From Pseudomonadota bacterium (GTDB lineage Bacteria; Pseudomonadota; Gammaproteobacteria; Burkholderiales; Burkholderiaceae_C): 37,793 nucleotides of DNA. The translations under genes were made by a program, and so were the position numbers. This document shows, piece by piece, positions 7,504-14,778 of this stretch. The DNA lies in contig JABBOE010000021.1 in assembly GCA_019351955.1 (NCBI GenBank), positions 1-37,793 on the forward strand, given 5' to 3'. The notes beneath the pieces are model-generated. The model searched no databases and was not told the origin of the DNA. It saw only the letters and a list, made by a program, of their open reading frames with translations. Every line of letters starts with the position of its first letter. Position 1 is the stretch's first letter.

Positions 7504-8778
7504 TCAAGCTGCCACCAAGACGCGTTTGCGTTGATGGTCGAGAAAGCGGGCGATGCGTCCGATGGCCTCGGTCAAATCGTCAGCATTGGGCAAGAACACC
7601 AGGCGGAAGTGGTCCGGCTGAGGCCAGTTGAAGCCTGTGCCTTGCACAATGAGGACCTTCTCCTCCGCCAGCAAGTCATAGGCGAACTGCTGGTCGTCGG
7701 TGATGGGGTAGAACTTCGGATCCAACCGGGGAAACATGTATAGCGCGGCCTTCGGCTTGACCACGCTCAGGCCGGGAATTTGCGTCAGCAAGTCATAGGC
7801 CAAATCGCGCTGCTTGGTCAAACGTCCATGCGGCGCCACCAGATCCTTGATGCTTTGGTAGCCGCCAAGCGCGGTCTGGATGGCGAGCTGACCGGGCGTG
7901 TTGGCACAAAGGCGCATCGAAGCCAGCATGGACAAACCTTCGATGTAGTCGCCTGCGTGGCGCTTGTGTCCCGAGACCACCATCCACCCCGAGCGATAAC
8001 CGCAAGACCGGTAGTTCTTGGAGAGGCCGTTGAACGTGATGAACAGCACGTCATCCGCTAGCGACGCAATGCTCGTGTGTGTATTGCCGTCATACAGCGT
8101 CTTGTCGTAGATTTCGTCAGCGAAGATGATGAGATCGTGCTGGCGCGCTACCTCCACCAGTTCGAGCAGCAACTCGGGCGGGTAGAGGGCGCCGGTAGGG
8201 TTGTTTGGGTTGATCACCACCAGCGCCTTGGTGTTGGGCGTGATCTTTTTGCGGATGTCGGCGATATCGGGATACCAGTCCGATTGTTCGTCACAGATGT
8301 AGTGCACAGGCCGCCCACCCGAGAGTGAAACAGCCGCGGTGTACAGCGGATAGTCGGGTGCGGGAATCAGCACTTCGTCCCCGTCGTTGAGCAGGGCATT
8401 CATGCTCATGTTGATGAGCTCGGAGGCGCCGTTGCCGATGAACACGTCGTCAATGCTCACGCCCGCGATGCCCTTTTCCTGCGTGTAATGCACGATGGCC
8501 TTGCGCGGCGCAAAGAGGCCTTTGGAGTCGGTGTAGCCGGCGGCCTGCGCCAGATTGCGGATCATGTCTTGCACGATCTCGTCGGGTGGATCGAACCCAA
8601 ACACGGCCAGATTGCCAATGTTGAGTTTGATGATCCGCTGGCCGTCTTCTTCCATCTGCCGCGCTTTATCCAGCACGGGCCCGCGTATGTCATAACAGAC
8701 ATCGGCCAATTTGTTCGATTTCCGAAATTCCCGCACACTTGCCTCCAGTGGCACCATACCCGCAAGACCGCACCGCAT
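7504..8778 (-). CDS. alaA: Alanine/pyridoxal-phosphate aminotransferase, AlaA type
   Basis: This fold-type I PLP aminotransferase closely resembles E. coli AlaA (YfbQ), which makes alanine from pyruvate with glutamate. Conserved blocks include KLADVCYDIRGPVL, PAPDYPLYTAAVSLSGG, NPNNPTGA, FADEIYDK and the PLP lysine K254 in NGLSKNYRSCGYRSGWM. QGTGFNWPQPDHFR near the C-terminus contains the substrate-binding arginine. The ATG at 8778 has AGGTGG nine bases upstream; an ATG at 8757 would remove seven non-conserved residues. Burkholderiales often keep this gene upstream of hom-thrC, where it is sometimes annotated alaC. Confidence 0.9.
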   Translation of the reverse strand: MRCGLAGMVPLEASVREFRKSNKLADVCYDIRGPVLDKARQMEEDGQRIIKLNIGNLAVFGFDPPDEIVQDMIRNLAQAAGYTDSKGLFAPRKAIVHYTQEKGIAGVSIDDVFIGNGASELINMSMNALLNDGDEVLIPAPDYPLYTAAVSLSGGRPVHYICDEQSDWYPDIADIRKKITPNTKALVVINPNNPTGALYPPELLLELVEVARQHDLIIFADEIYDKTLYDGNTHTSIASLADDVLFITFNGLSKNYRSCGYRSGWMVVSGHKRHAGDYIEGLSMLASMRLCANTPGQLAIQTALGGYQSIKDLVAPHGRLTKQRDLAYDLLTQIPGLSVVKPKAALYMFPRLDPKFYPITDDQQFAYDLLAEEKVLIVQGTGFNWPQPDHFRLVFLPNADDLTEAIGRIARFLDHQRKRVLVAA

Positions 8779-8792
8779 CCAAACGCCCCACC

Positions 8793-8820
8793 TGGCGACC
8801 GGAGGAACGAACCCTATAAT
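8793..8820 (+). promoter_or_regulatory. Candidate sigma-70 promoter of the Mth938-domain gene
   Basis: TATAAT (8815-8820) is a perfect -10 hexamer. It lies 16 bases after a weak -35 element, TGGCGA (8793-8798). It is placed about 60 bases before the ATG at 8879, in the region between divergent genes. The -35 is poor, so the exact promoter architecture is uncertain. Confidence 0.45.
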
Positions 8821-8878
8821 TTAGCGCGTTTGTGCATGGCAACCCGCGCAACCGCTATCCAGGCAGACCCCGCCTTCC

Positions 8879-9280
8879 ATGAAGCTGCAACCCGACTCCA
8901 ACCAGGCCCTGTTCACCATCTCTGCGCAGGGGCCCGGTTTCGTGGAAATCAACCGGGTGCGCTACCTCCAAGGGGTCTGTCTGGCATCGGACACGGCACC
9001 GGAGCCCTGGGGCTGCGACGGATTCGCCGCCCTGACCGCGGCCGATTTCGAACGTCTTCTTGCGCTGCAACCCGAAATCGTCATCATCGGCACAGGCCAC
9101 CGTCAACGTTTTCCCCATCCATCGCTGTTGCAGGCGCTCATATCGCAGGGTGTGGGCTTTGAATCGATGAACACCGCTGCCGCGTGTCGCACCTACAACA
9201 TTCTTGCAACGGAAGGCCGGCGGGTGGTCGCGGCCCTGGTTGTTGACCCGCGAGATGCCACCGTCGACGCGGATTTGTAA
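8879..9280 (+). CDS. Mth938-like domain-containing protein (DUF498)
   Basis: This 133-residue protein of the Mth938/AAMDC/NDUFAF3 fold includes the motif PEIVIIGTGHRQRFPHP and the family C-terminal block ESMNTAAACRTYNILATEGRRV. Its biochemical role in bacteria is unknown; mitochondrial NDUFAF3 is a complex I assembly factor and this is only a fold relation. It lies upstream of the peroxiredoxin gene on the same strand, with 133 bases between them, and has its own likely promoter. Confidence 0.9.
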   Translation: MKLQPDSNQALFTISAQGPGFVEINRVRYLQGVCLASDTAPEPWGCDGFAALTAADFERLLALQPEIVIIGTGHRQRFPHPSLLQALISQGVGFESMNTAAACRTYNILATEGRRVVAALVVDPRDATVDADL

Positions 9281-9287
9281 CTTGAGT

Positions 9288-9296
9288 TGCTAAAAT
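9288..9296 (+). promoter_or_regulatory. Candidate extended -10 promoter of the peroxiredoxin gene
   Basis: TGC followed directly by TAAAAT (9291-9296) is an extended -10 element with one mismatch from TATAAT. It lies just after the upstream stop codon and about 118 bases before the peroxiredoxin ATG. I see no good -35 hexamer at the correct distance, which extended -10 promoters can tolerate. Confidence 0.35.
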
Positions 9297-9413
9297 GCTG
9301 GGTGGTGTTTGACGGGTGTCTCGGCAAGCCAGGGCGCCTTGCCCTGTGCGCGACAACACGTGGCCTCCAAGCCAACGGTTGTCCACATGTACGGCCCGCT
9401 ATCAGGAGACTTC

Positions 9414-9878
9414 ATGGCTTTGGTGCTTAATAAGGTTGTTCCGGATTTCGAGGCTACGGCCACGAGCGAAATCAAATTCAGCCCGAAAAATTATCTGGGT
9501 AAAAAACTCATTCTGTACTTCTACCCCAAGGATCTGACCCCGGGATGCACGACAGAAGCCATGCAGTTTCGAGACCTTTACGCGGAGTTTGAGAAGGCGG
9601 GTGCAGTCATTTTCGGTGTGTCCCGGGACAATCTCGTGTCGCACGACCGTTTCCGGGCCCATCTCGAATTGCCCTTCGACCTCATTGCGGATACCGAAGA
9701 AAAGCTTTGCCACATGTTTGGTGTGGTGAAAAACAAGATCATGTACGGTAAGAAGGTCAAGGGGATTGAACGGAGTACGTTCCTGGTCGACTCCGACGGC
9801 GTGTTGCGTCATGAGTGGCGCGGCGTGAAGGTCGCCGGCCATGTGGAAGACGTGCTCGAAGCCGTTCGCACGCTTTGA
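9414..9878 (+). CDS. bcp: Thioredoxin-dependent peroxiredoxin (Bcp/PrxQ family)
   Basis: This 154-residue PrxQ-family enzyme reduces hydrogen and organic peroxides. The peroxidatic cysteine is C45 in the motif YPKDLTPGCTTEA. The resolving cysteine found five residues later in E. coli Bcp is replaced by M50. The only other cysteine is C99 (EEKLCHMFGVV), which may act as resolving residue, or the enzyme may use the 1-Cys route. The start at 9414 has AGGAGA at 9404-9409. An upstream extension of this frame to 9309 is not conserved. Confidence 0.93.
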   Translation: MALVLNKVVPDFEATATSEIKFSPKNYLGKKLILYFYPKDLTPGCTTEAMQFRDLYAEFEKAGAVIFGVSRDNLVSHDRFRAHLELPFDLIADTEEKLCHMFGVVKNKIMYGKKVKGIERSTFLVDSDGVLRHEWRGVKVAGHVEDVLEAVRTL

Positions 9879-9900
9879 ACGCGGCGTGCTCCCGGTCTGG

Positions 9901-9927
9901 CCGTGCTGCGCTTGGCGCGGAGCACGG
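9901..9927 (+). repeat. GC-rich hairpin between bcp and phoH
   Basis: CCGTGCT-GCGC, a TTG loop, GCGC, a GG bulge and AGCACGG form an 11-pair stem 23 bases after the bcp stop. The same right arm (GGAGCACG, 9919-9926) can pair instead with CGTGCTCC at 9885-9892, giving two exclusive folds. No T-run follows, so it is not a standard intrinsic terminator. It might protect the bcp 3' end or help Rho-dependent termination. The rest of the 188-base gap shows nothing clear. Confidence 0.35.
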
Positions 9928-10066
9928 GGGCTTGCCTCGAACCGCGTCTCACCCATGCAGCAGCCGCACTCCAGCCTCGCCCAAGCGGCGAGAGTCGTGC
10001 ATTTGGCATTCCCGATCGCGCTGAAACTCCTGGCCTGCGCCCGGCACCCTCCCCAAGCCTAACCTC

Positions 10067-11758
10067 ATGCCCCTGCCCAAACCTCCTTCCAAGCTTGGCT
10101 CCCTGATGAAGCCCGGCGTGACGCCTGCCGAACCACCGAGTTCGCGCGAGCGGCCACAACAAGCAAGGCGCGCCGCCGCGGTTCCTGCCACGCCCACCGT
10201 CAAGCCTCAGCAGGCTCGCCCGGCGCGAGCAATGGCTGTGTCCCCTGCGCAACCCGATCAAAGGCTCGCTGCTGCATCAGCATCCGAGGCCGCTGTATCC
10301 GTCCCGGCCCAAAAGCCAACGGTGCCGCGCAAATCGGCAAAACGCGCAACCGCCCCGGCACAAGCTGTGGCGAAGCTCTTTGTGCTCGACACGAATGTGC
10401 TGATGCACGACCCGACGTCGCTGTTCCGTTTCGACGAACACGACGTGTATTTGCCGATGATCACGCTCGAGGAGTTGGACGGCCACAAAAAAGGCATGTC
10501 CGAGGTCGCCCGCAATGCACGTCAGGCCAGCCGGGAACTTGACGCGTTGGTCGCCGGGGTCGAGGGGGGGATCGAACTCGGGATTCGGCTCGATCACAGC
10601 GGGCATCGAGAAGCGCGCGGGCGTTTGTTTTTCCAAACCAAGGCGCACGACGTGCGGCTGCCCGAGGCCCTGCCCCAAGGCAAGGCAGACAACCAGATTC
10701 TTGCCGTCCTGCAGGCGCTGACCTCGCTGCATCCGGAGCGACCCGTGGTGTTGGTGTCCAAAGACATCAACATGCGGGTGAAAGCACGCGCGCTGGGTTT
10801 GCACGCGGAGGACTATGCAAACGACAAAACCCTCGATGATGCGGACCTGCTGTACACGGGGCTCTTGCCCCTGCCCGCGGACTTCTGGGAGCAGCAGGCG
10901 CAATCCGTGGAAAGCTGGCAGCAAGGCGGGCAGCCGTTTTACCGCCTGCAGGGCCCGTTGGTGTCGGCCATGCTGGTCAACCAGGCCGTGTATTGGGAGT
11001 CGCCCAGCGCGACGCCTCTGTACGCACGCGTCAAGGAAATTCGGGCATCGACGGCCGTGTTGCAGGTGGTGCGCGATTTCACCCACCCGAAGAACGGGGT
11101 TTGGGGCGTGACGGCGCGCAATCGCGAGCAGAATTTCGCGCTTAACCTGCTGCTGGATCCGGAAGTTGATTTCGTCACCCTGACCGGCCAAGCCGGGACG
11201 GGCAAGACGCTGCTGGCGTTGGCAGCGGGTCTGCACCAGGTGCTGGAAGATCGACGGTACAACGAGATCATCATGACACGGGTGACGGTGCCCGTGGGCG
11301 AGGACATCGGCTATCTTCCGGGCACGGAAGAAGAAAAAATGTCGCCGTGGATGGGCGCTCTGGACGACAACCTGGAGGTTCTCAACCAGTCCGGCGGTGC
11401 TTCGCAGGGCGGCGAATGGGGACGTGCTGCAACGCAGGAACTGATTCGCTCGAAGATCAAGATCAAGAGCCTGAATTTCATGCGGGGGCGCACGTTTCTG
11501 AACAAGTTCGTCATCATCGACGAAGCGCAGAACCTCACACCCAAGCAGATGAAAACCCTGGTCACGCGCGCAGGCCCGGGCACCAAGATTATCTGCATGG
11601 GGAATCTTGCGCAGATCGACACGCCCTACCTCACGGAAGGCAGCTCAGGTCTGACCTATGTGGTCGACCGCTTCAAGGGTTGGAAGCACGCGGGCCACAT
11701 CAGCTTGGCACGCGGGGAGCGCAGCCGCTTGGCTGACTACGCCACGGAGATTCTCTGA
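10067..11758 (+). CDS. PIN domain-containing PhoH family ATPase
   Basis: This 563-residue two-domain protein has the PIN-PhoH (PhoH2/YlaK) layout. PIN-PhoH proteins are described as RNA helicases and ribonucleases. The PIN nuclease domain starts near residue 103 with KLFVLDTNVLMHD and ends around 260. The PhoH ATPase has Walker A TGQAGTGKT near 371-379 and the Walker B-like VIIDEAQN near 482-489. The first 100 residues are rich in Pro, Ala and Arg and probably disordered. The ATG at 10067 lacks a clear Shine-Dalgarno. The gene converges on dnaB. Confidence 0.92.
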   Translation: MPLPKPPSKLGSLMKPGVTPAEPPSSRERPQQARRAAAVPATPTVKPQQARPARAMAVSPAQPDQRLAAASASEAAVSVPAQKPTVPRKSAKRATAPAQAVAKLFVLDTNVLMHDPTSLFRFDEHDVYLPMITLEELDGHKKGMSEVARNARQASRELDALVAGVEGGIELGIRLDHSGHREARGRLFFQTKAHDVRLPEALPQGKADNQILAVLQALTSLHPERPVVLVSKDINMRVKARALGLHAEDYANDKTLDDADLLYTGLLPLPADFWEQQAQSVESWQQGGQPFYRLQGPLVSAMLVNQAVYWESPSATPLYARVKEIRASTAVLQVVRDFTHPKNGVWGVTARNREQNFALNLLLDPEVDFVTLTGQAGTGKTLLALAAGLHQVLEDRRYNEIIMTRVTVPVGEDIGYLPGTEEEKMSPWMGALDDNLEVLNQSGGASQGGEWGRAATQELIRSKIKIKSLNFMRGRTFLNKFVIIDEAQNLTPKQMKTLVTRAGPGTKIICMGNLAQIDTPYLTEGSSGLTYVVDRFKGWKHAGHISLARGERSRLADYATEIL

Positions 11759-11799
11759 TCCGAAGCGGGCTCGCGCGCAACGGCAGCGCCGGGCCCGAT

Positions 11800-13164
11800 T
11801 CAGAACTCGCGCGCCAGATTCTCGAAGCGGGTGAGCTGACGCAGGAACGCCAGATTGACGGTGCCAATGGGCCCGTTACGCTGCTTGCCAATGATGATTT
11901 CCGCCACGCCCTGGTCTTTTGAGTCCTTGTTGTAAACCTCGTCGCGGTAGATGAACAGGATGACGTCGGCGTCCTGTTCGATGGCTCCCGACTCCCGTAG
12001 ATCACTCATCACCGGGCGACGGTCGGTGCGCTTTTCCAAATCCCGATTAAGCTGTGACAGGGCGATGACCGGACACTGCAGTTCCTTGGCCAGCGCTTTG
12101 AGCGAGCGGGAGATTTCAGAGATTTCCGTGGCCCGGTTTTCGCCGTCGCGCGATGAGCTCATGAGCTGAAGGTAATCCACCACGATCAGGCCCAGCTTGC
12201 CACACTGACGCGCCAAACGCCGCGAGCGTGCGCGCACCTCAAGCGGGTTGAGCGCGGGCGATTCGTCAATATGGATTTGCACGTCATCGAGCCGCTCGAT
12301 GGTCTCAGGAAGGCGCGACCATTCATCCTCCGTGAGTTGGCCCGTGCGCAGATGCGACTGATCGATGCGCCCCAGCGACCCCACGATTCGGAGCACGAGC
12401 TGCGAGGCCCCCATTTCCATACTGAATACGGCGACCGGCAGCTGCTCGTTTACCGCCACATGCTCGGCAATGTTGATCGCAAACGACGTCTTGCCCATTG
12501 ATGGGCGCCCTGCAATGATGACCAGATCCCCGGCCTGCATGCCCGCAGTCATGCGGTCAAGGTCGGCAAAGCCGGTGGCCACTCCGGTGATCTCGGAGCC
12601 GCCGTGTTCCGAAAGTTCTTCGACGCGTACGAGCAACTCACCCAGCAGTTGCTTCATGGGTTGAAAGCCTGCCTTCCCGCGCGCGCCATCCTCTGAAATC
12701 GCGAAGATGCGGGACTCGGCCTCGTCCAGGATCTGCTGCACTGCCCTGCCCTGTGGACTCAGGGCACTTTGCGCAATTTCGTCGCTGACCGTCACAAGGT
12801 TGCGCAAGATGGCGCGTTCCCGCACGATCTCGGCGTAGCGCCGGATGTTCGCAGCGCTGGGCACACTCTGGGCCAGCGCGTTCAGATAGACCAGTCCGCC
12901 ACAGGCTTCAGCCTGCCCGTGCAGCTGCAAAGCCTCGAGCACCGTGATAACGTCGGCCGGCTTGGTGCCCTGGATGAGGTCGCTGACCGCCTGATAGATC
13001 AGGCGGTGTTCGTGACGGTAGAAGAAGTTGACATGCAAAATGTCAGCGATGCGATCAAACGCCTGGTTGTCGAGCAGAAGACCGCCGAGCACCGACTGCT
13101 CAGCCTCCGCAGAGTGCGGAGGGGTGCGCAAACCCTCGATTACAGGATCCATCAAAGCAGACAT
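11800..13164 (-). CDS. dnaB: Replicative DNA helicase DnaB
   Basis: DnaB is the hexameric 5'-3' helicase of the replication fork. The 454-residue protein has an N-terminal primase-interacting domain (PHSAEAEQSVLGGLLLD near 16-32) and a RecA-like C-terminal domain. Walker A GRPSMGKTS lies near residue 220, and IVVDYLQLM forms the Walker B region. SQLNRDLEKR and VMSDLRESGAIEQDAD are diagnostic of DnaB. No intein or insertion is visible. It lies downstream of rplI but is separated by a strong terminator. The start has only a weak Shine-Dalgarno; an ATG at 13152 is possible. Confidence 0.97.
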   Translation of the reverse strand: MSALMDPVIEGLRTPPHSAEAEQSVLGGLLLDNQAFDRIADILHVNFFYRHEHRLIYQAVSDLIQGTKPADVITVLEALQLHGQAEACGGLVYLNALAQSVPSAANIRRYAEIVRERAILRNLVTVSDEIAQSALSPQGRAVQQILDEAESRIFAISEDGARGKAGFQPMKQLLGELLVRVEELSEHGGSEITGVATGFADLDRMTAGMQAGDLVIIAGRPSMGKTSFAINIAEHVAVNEQLPVAVFSMEMGASQLVLRIVGSLGRIDQSHLRTGQLTEDEWSRLPETIERLDDVQIHIDESPALNPLEVRARSRRLARQCGKLGLIVVDYLQLMSSSRDGENRATEISEISRSLKALAKELQCPVIALSQLNRDLEKRTDRRPVMSDLRESGAIEQDADVILFIYRDEVYNKDSKDQGVAEIIIGKQRNGPIGTVNLAFLRQLTRFENLAREF

Positions 13165-13203
13165 GACAATGAGCTTAGCAGCGAGACCATGTTGGCGAAA
13201 ACG

Positions 13204-13217
13204 GGCAACGAGTTGCC
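13204..13217. repeat. Perfect inverted repeat upstream of dnaB
   Basis: GGCAAC and GTTGCC flank a two-base centre (GA on the plus strand). The site lies about 40 bases upstream of the dnaB ATG, between it and the rplI terminator. It is in the correct place for an operator or a leader hairpin of dnaB. I do not recognise the site and no clear promoter hexamers accompany it. Confidence 0.3.
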
Positions 13218-13223
13218 GAGATG

Positions 13224-13249
13224 AAAAAGCCGCGCATGAGCGCGGCTTT
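13224..13249 (-). terminator. Intrinsic terminator of the rpsF-priB-rpsR-rplI operon
   Basis: On the minus strand, GCCGCGC, a TCAT loop and GCGCGGC (13229-13246) are followed by TTTTT (13224-13228) and preceded by AAA. This is a textbook Rho-independent terminator about 20 bases after the rplI stop codon. It isolates the ribosomal operon from dnaB, which must have its own promoter in the remaining 60 bases or rely on read-through. Confidence 0.88.
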
Positions 13250-13270
13250 CGTCATAGAGTCTGACCGCGG

Positions 13271-13723
13271 TCAGACGTGCTCACCGAGCACGGACACAGT
13301 GATGGGCACCGTCACGTCTGTGGTCAGCGCTACGTCCACGTTGTGGTCGCCCACAGTCTTGAGCGGGCCTGTGGGCATGCGCACAGCGGACTTGGGCACG
13401 TCGAAGCCGAGTTTAACCAATGCTTGAGCGATGTCATGGTTGGTGACCGAACCAAACAGGCGGCCATCAACACCAGCCTTTTGCACGAGTTGCACGGTCA
13501 GGCCCTCCATTTTCAAGGCCATGGCTTGCGCGGCTGCGAGCTTTTCCGCGGCCAGTTTCTCGAGTTCGGCACGCTTGAGTTCGAATTCACGCATGGCCTG
13601 AGCCGTGGCGGTGCGCGCCTTGCGGTGAGGGATCAGGTAGTTGCGGCCGTAACCGTCCTTGACCTTGACCACATCCCCGAGATTGCCAAGGTTGGCCACT
13701 TTTTCGAGCAGAATGACTTGCAT
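13271..13723 (-). CDS. rplI: 50S ribosomal protein L9
   Basis: L9 binds 23S rRNA at the base of the L1 stalk and helps keep the reading frame. The 150-residue protein has the N-terminal RNA-binding block [17 protein letters not shown] followed by GYGRNYLIP, a long connecting helix rich in Ala, Glu and Lys, and the C-terminal domain with [18 protein letters not shown] precedes the ATG at good distance. It is the last gene of the rpsF operon, 17 bases after rpsR. Confidence 0.98.
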   Translation of the reverse strand: MQVILLEKVANLGNLGDVVKVKDGYGRNYLIPHRKARTATAQAMREFELKRAELEKLAAEKLAAAQAMALKMEGLTVQLVQKAGVDGRLFGSVTNHDIAQALVKLGFDVPKSAVRMPTGPLKTVGDHNVDVALTTDVTVPITVSVLGEHV

Positions 13724-13740
13724 GAGATGTCCTTTGCTAT

Positions 13741-14022
13741 TCAGCTCTTGTGCTGGTCGGAGAACGGCATGAGCGCCAGGAAGCGGGCACGCTTGATGGC
13801 CGTATTGAGCTGACGCTGGAAGATTGCGCGCGTTCCGGTCAGGCGGGCTGGAATGATCTTGGCATTCTCAGCCAGGAATTCACGCAGGGTGTCCAGATCC
13901 TTGTAGTCAATCTGTTTGACCCCAGCCACGGTAAAGCGGCAGAAGCGCTTGCGCTTGAACAGCGAAGACTGCTGGTTGCGCTTGGGTTTGTTCTTACGAT
14001 CGGTTTTCTTGAAATAGGCCAT
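13741..14022 (-). CDS. rpsR: 30S ribosomal protein S18
   Basis: S18 forms a heterodimer with S6 on the platform of the 30S subunit. The 93-residue protein begins [10 protein letters not shown], has the conserved core [20 protein letters not shown], and contains ITARLTGT-type sequence ([11 protein letters not shown]). GAGGAG lies at 14030-14035, eight bases before the ATG. The preceding priB frame runs 29 bases past this start, so the Shine-Dalgarno and the first codons of rpsR are translated in two frames. Confidence 0.98.
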   Translation of the reverse strand: MAYFKKTDRKNKPKRNQQSSLFKRKRFCRFTVAGVKQIDYKDLDTLREFLAENAKIIPARLTGTRAIFQRQLNTAIKRARFLALMPFSDQHKS

Positions 14023-14317
14023 GTTCAGGCTCCTCAATCCATTCGGTAATGTTCAGCTTGAGTGTTCGAGATCCGCGGCGGCTGGGCATCAAAAACCCGG
14101 AGATCCTCAGCATTTGGCCAGCTTGCACGTGCTGGAGTTGGCGCGCCAATTCAGCATAGGCCACACACTGCAGGTCCAGGTCGATGTGCTGCGCGTGGCT
14201 GCCGATGTGCTGGGTGGACGCGTGGTTGACACGTAGATCCAGCGCCTCAACTCCGGCCGGCGTAAAACGCAGACCCCCACGCTCAACAACCGCCGCGACA
14301 ATCTCGATGCGGTTAAT
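13994..14317 (-). CDS. priB: Primosomal replication protein N (PriB), apparent ATT start
   Basis: PriB is a single-stranded DNA-binding OB-fold protein that takes part in restart of stalled forks with PriA. The frame between rpsF and rpsR encodes 107 residues that match betaproteobacterial Pri[24 protein letters not shown], given here in parts as INRIEIVA and [13 protein letters not shown], then HASTQ and MLRISGFL. No ATG, GTG or TTG occurs in this frame before codon 53, which is too late. An ATT at 14317 replaces the usual ATG of the Met-Asn-Arg start and has AGGTGG (14325-14330) seven bases upstream. A CTG at 14323 with GGAG at 14332-14335 is the alternative. The ATT lies two bases after the rpsF stop, so coupling is likely. 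Confidence 0.88.
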   Translation of the reverse strand: MNRIEIVAAVVERGGLRFTPAGVEALDLRVNHASTQHIGSHAQHIDLDLQCVAYAELARQLQHVQAGQMLRISGFLMPSRRGSRTLKLNITEWIEEPEHGLFQENRS

Positions 14318-14319
14318 GC

Positions 14320-14682
14320 TCAGGCCACCTGCTCCGGCTGTGCCTTGCGGGCCTCTTCGCGCTCCACCGATCGCATCATCACGGAGGGCTCAGTCTCGGC
14401 CTTGTCCATCTTGACGATCAGGTGCCGCAAGACGGCATCGCTGAACTTGAAGCCATGCTCCAACTCCTGCAGCACATCTTGATTGGCCTCGATGTTGAGA
14501 CACAGGTAGTGCGCCTTGGCCAGTTTCTGAATCTGGTAAGCCATCTGGCGGCGACCCCAGTCTTCGAAGCGGTGCACCACGCCACCCTTGCTGGTGACGA
14601 CGCTCTTGTACCGTTCGACCATTGCTGGAACCTGCTCGCTCTGGTCCGGGTGAATGATGAGAATAATTTCATAATGACGCAT
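14320..14682 (-). CDS. rpsF: 30S ribosomal protein S6
   Basis: S6 pairs with S18 on the 30S platform. The 120-residue protein shows the S6 fold with [17 protein letters not shown] at the start, [15 protein letters not shown] and HYLCLNIEA. The C-terminal tail beyond residue 100 is charged and variable, as usual. GGAG lies five to nine bases before the ATG. It leads the rpsF-priB-rpsR-rplI operon and has a candidate promoter and a leader hairpin upstream. Confidence 0.98.
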   Translation of the reverse strand: MRHYEIILIIHPDQSEQVPAMVERYKSVVTSKGGVVHRFEDWGRRQMAYQIQKLAKAHYLCLNIEANQDVLQELEHGFKFSDAVLRHLIVKMDKAETEPSVMMRSVEREEARKAQPEQVA

Positions 14683-14724
14683 GGAGACTCCTTATGACCC
14701 ACATGGGGCTTCTTTGCGGATAAA

Positions 14725-14753
14725 GCCACCCGGGGCGTCAAACCCGGTGTGGC
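14725..14753 (-). promoter_or_regulatory. Leader hairpin of the rpsF operon, possible S6:S18 control element
   Basis: On the minus strand, GCCAC-A-CCGGG pairs with CCCGG-GTGGC around the loop TTTGACGC. This gives a ten-pair stem with one bulged A. It lies in the probable 5' leader, about 43 bases before the rpsF ATG. The rpsF leaders of many bacteria carry a hairpin bound by the S6:S18 dimer, so an autoregulatory role is plausible. I have not matched it to the published motif. Its right side is followed only by TTTA, so it is a poor terminator for ppsA. Confidence 0.4.
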
Positions 14754-14767
14754 AAAGAAAACGTTCG

Positions 14768-14773
14768 ATTATA
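14768..14773 (-). promoter_or_regulatory. Candidate -10 element of the rpsF operon promoter
   Basis: TATAAT on the minus strand lies about 86 bases before the rpsF ATG and just after the ppsA stop codon. The matching -35 region would fall inside the ppsA 3' end and is weak. Position between ppsA and a ribosomal operon that needs its own strong promoter supports the call. Confidence 0.45.
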
Positions 14774-14778
14774 GACGA

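Noticed and set aside
10277-11236. Minus-strand open frame of 319 codons opposite the PhoH gene
   Set aside because: Its sequence is low-complexity and rich in Arg, Gln and His, as expected of a mirror frame; the plus-strand PIN-PhoH protein is clearly real.
14107-14301. Minus-strand frame of 64 codons between rpsF and rpsR
   Set aside because: It is out of frame with the PriB protein, which matches its family over the full length; this frame does not.
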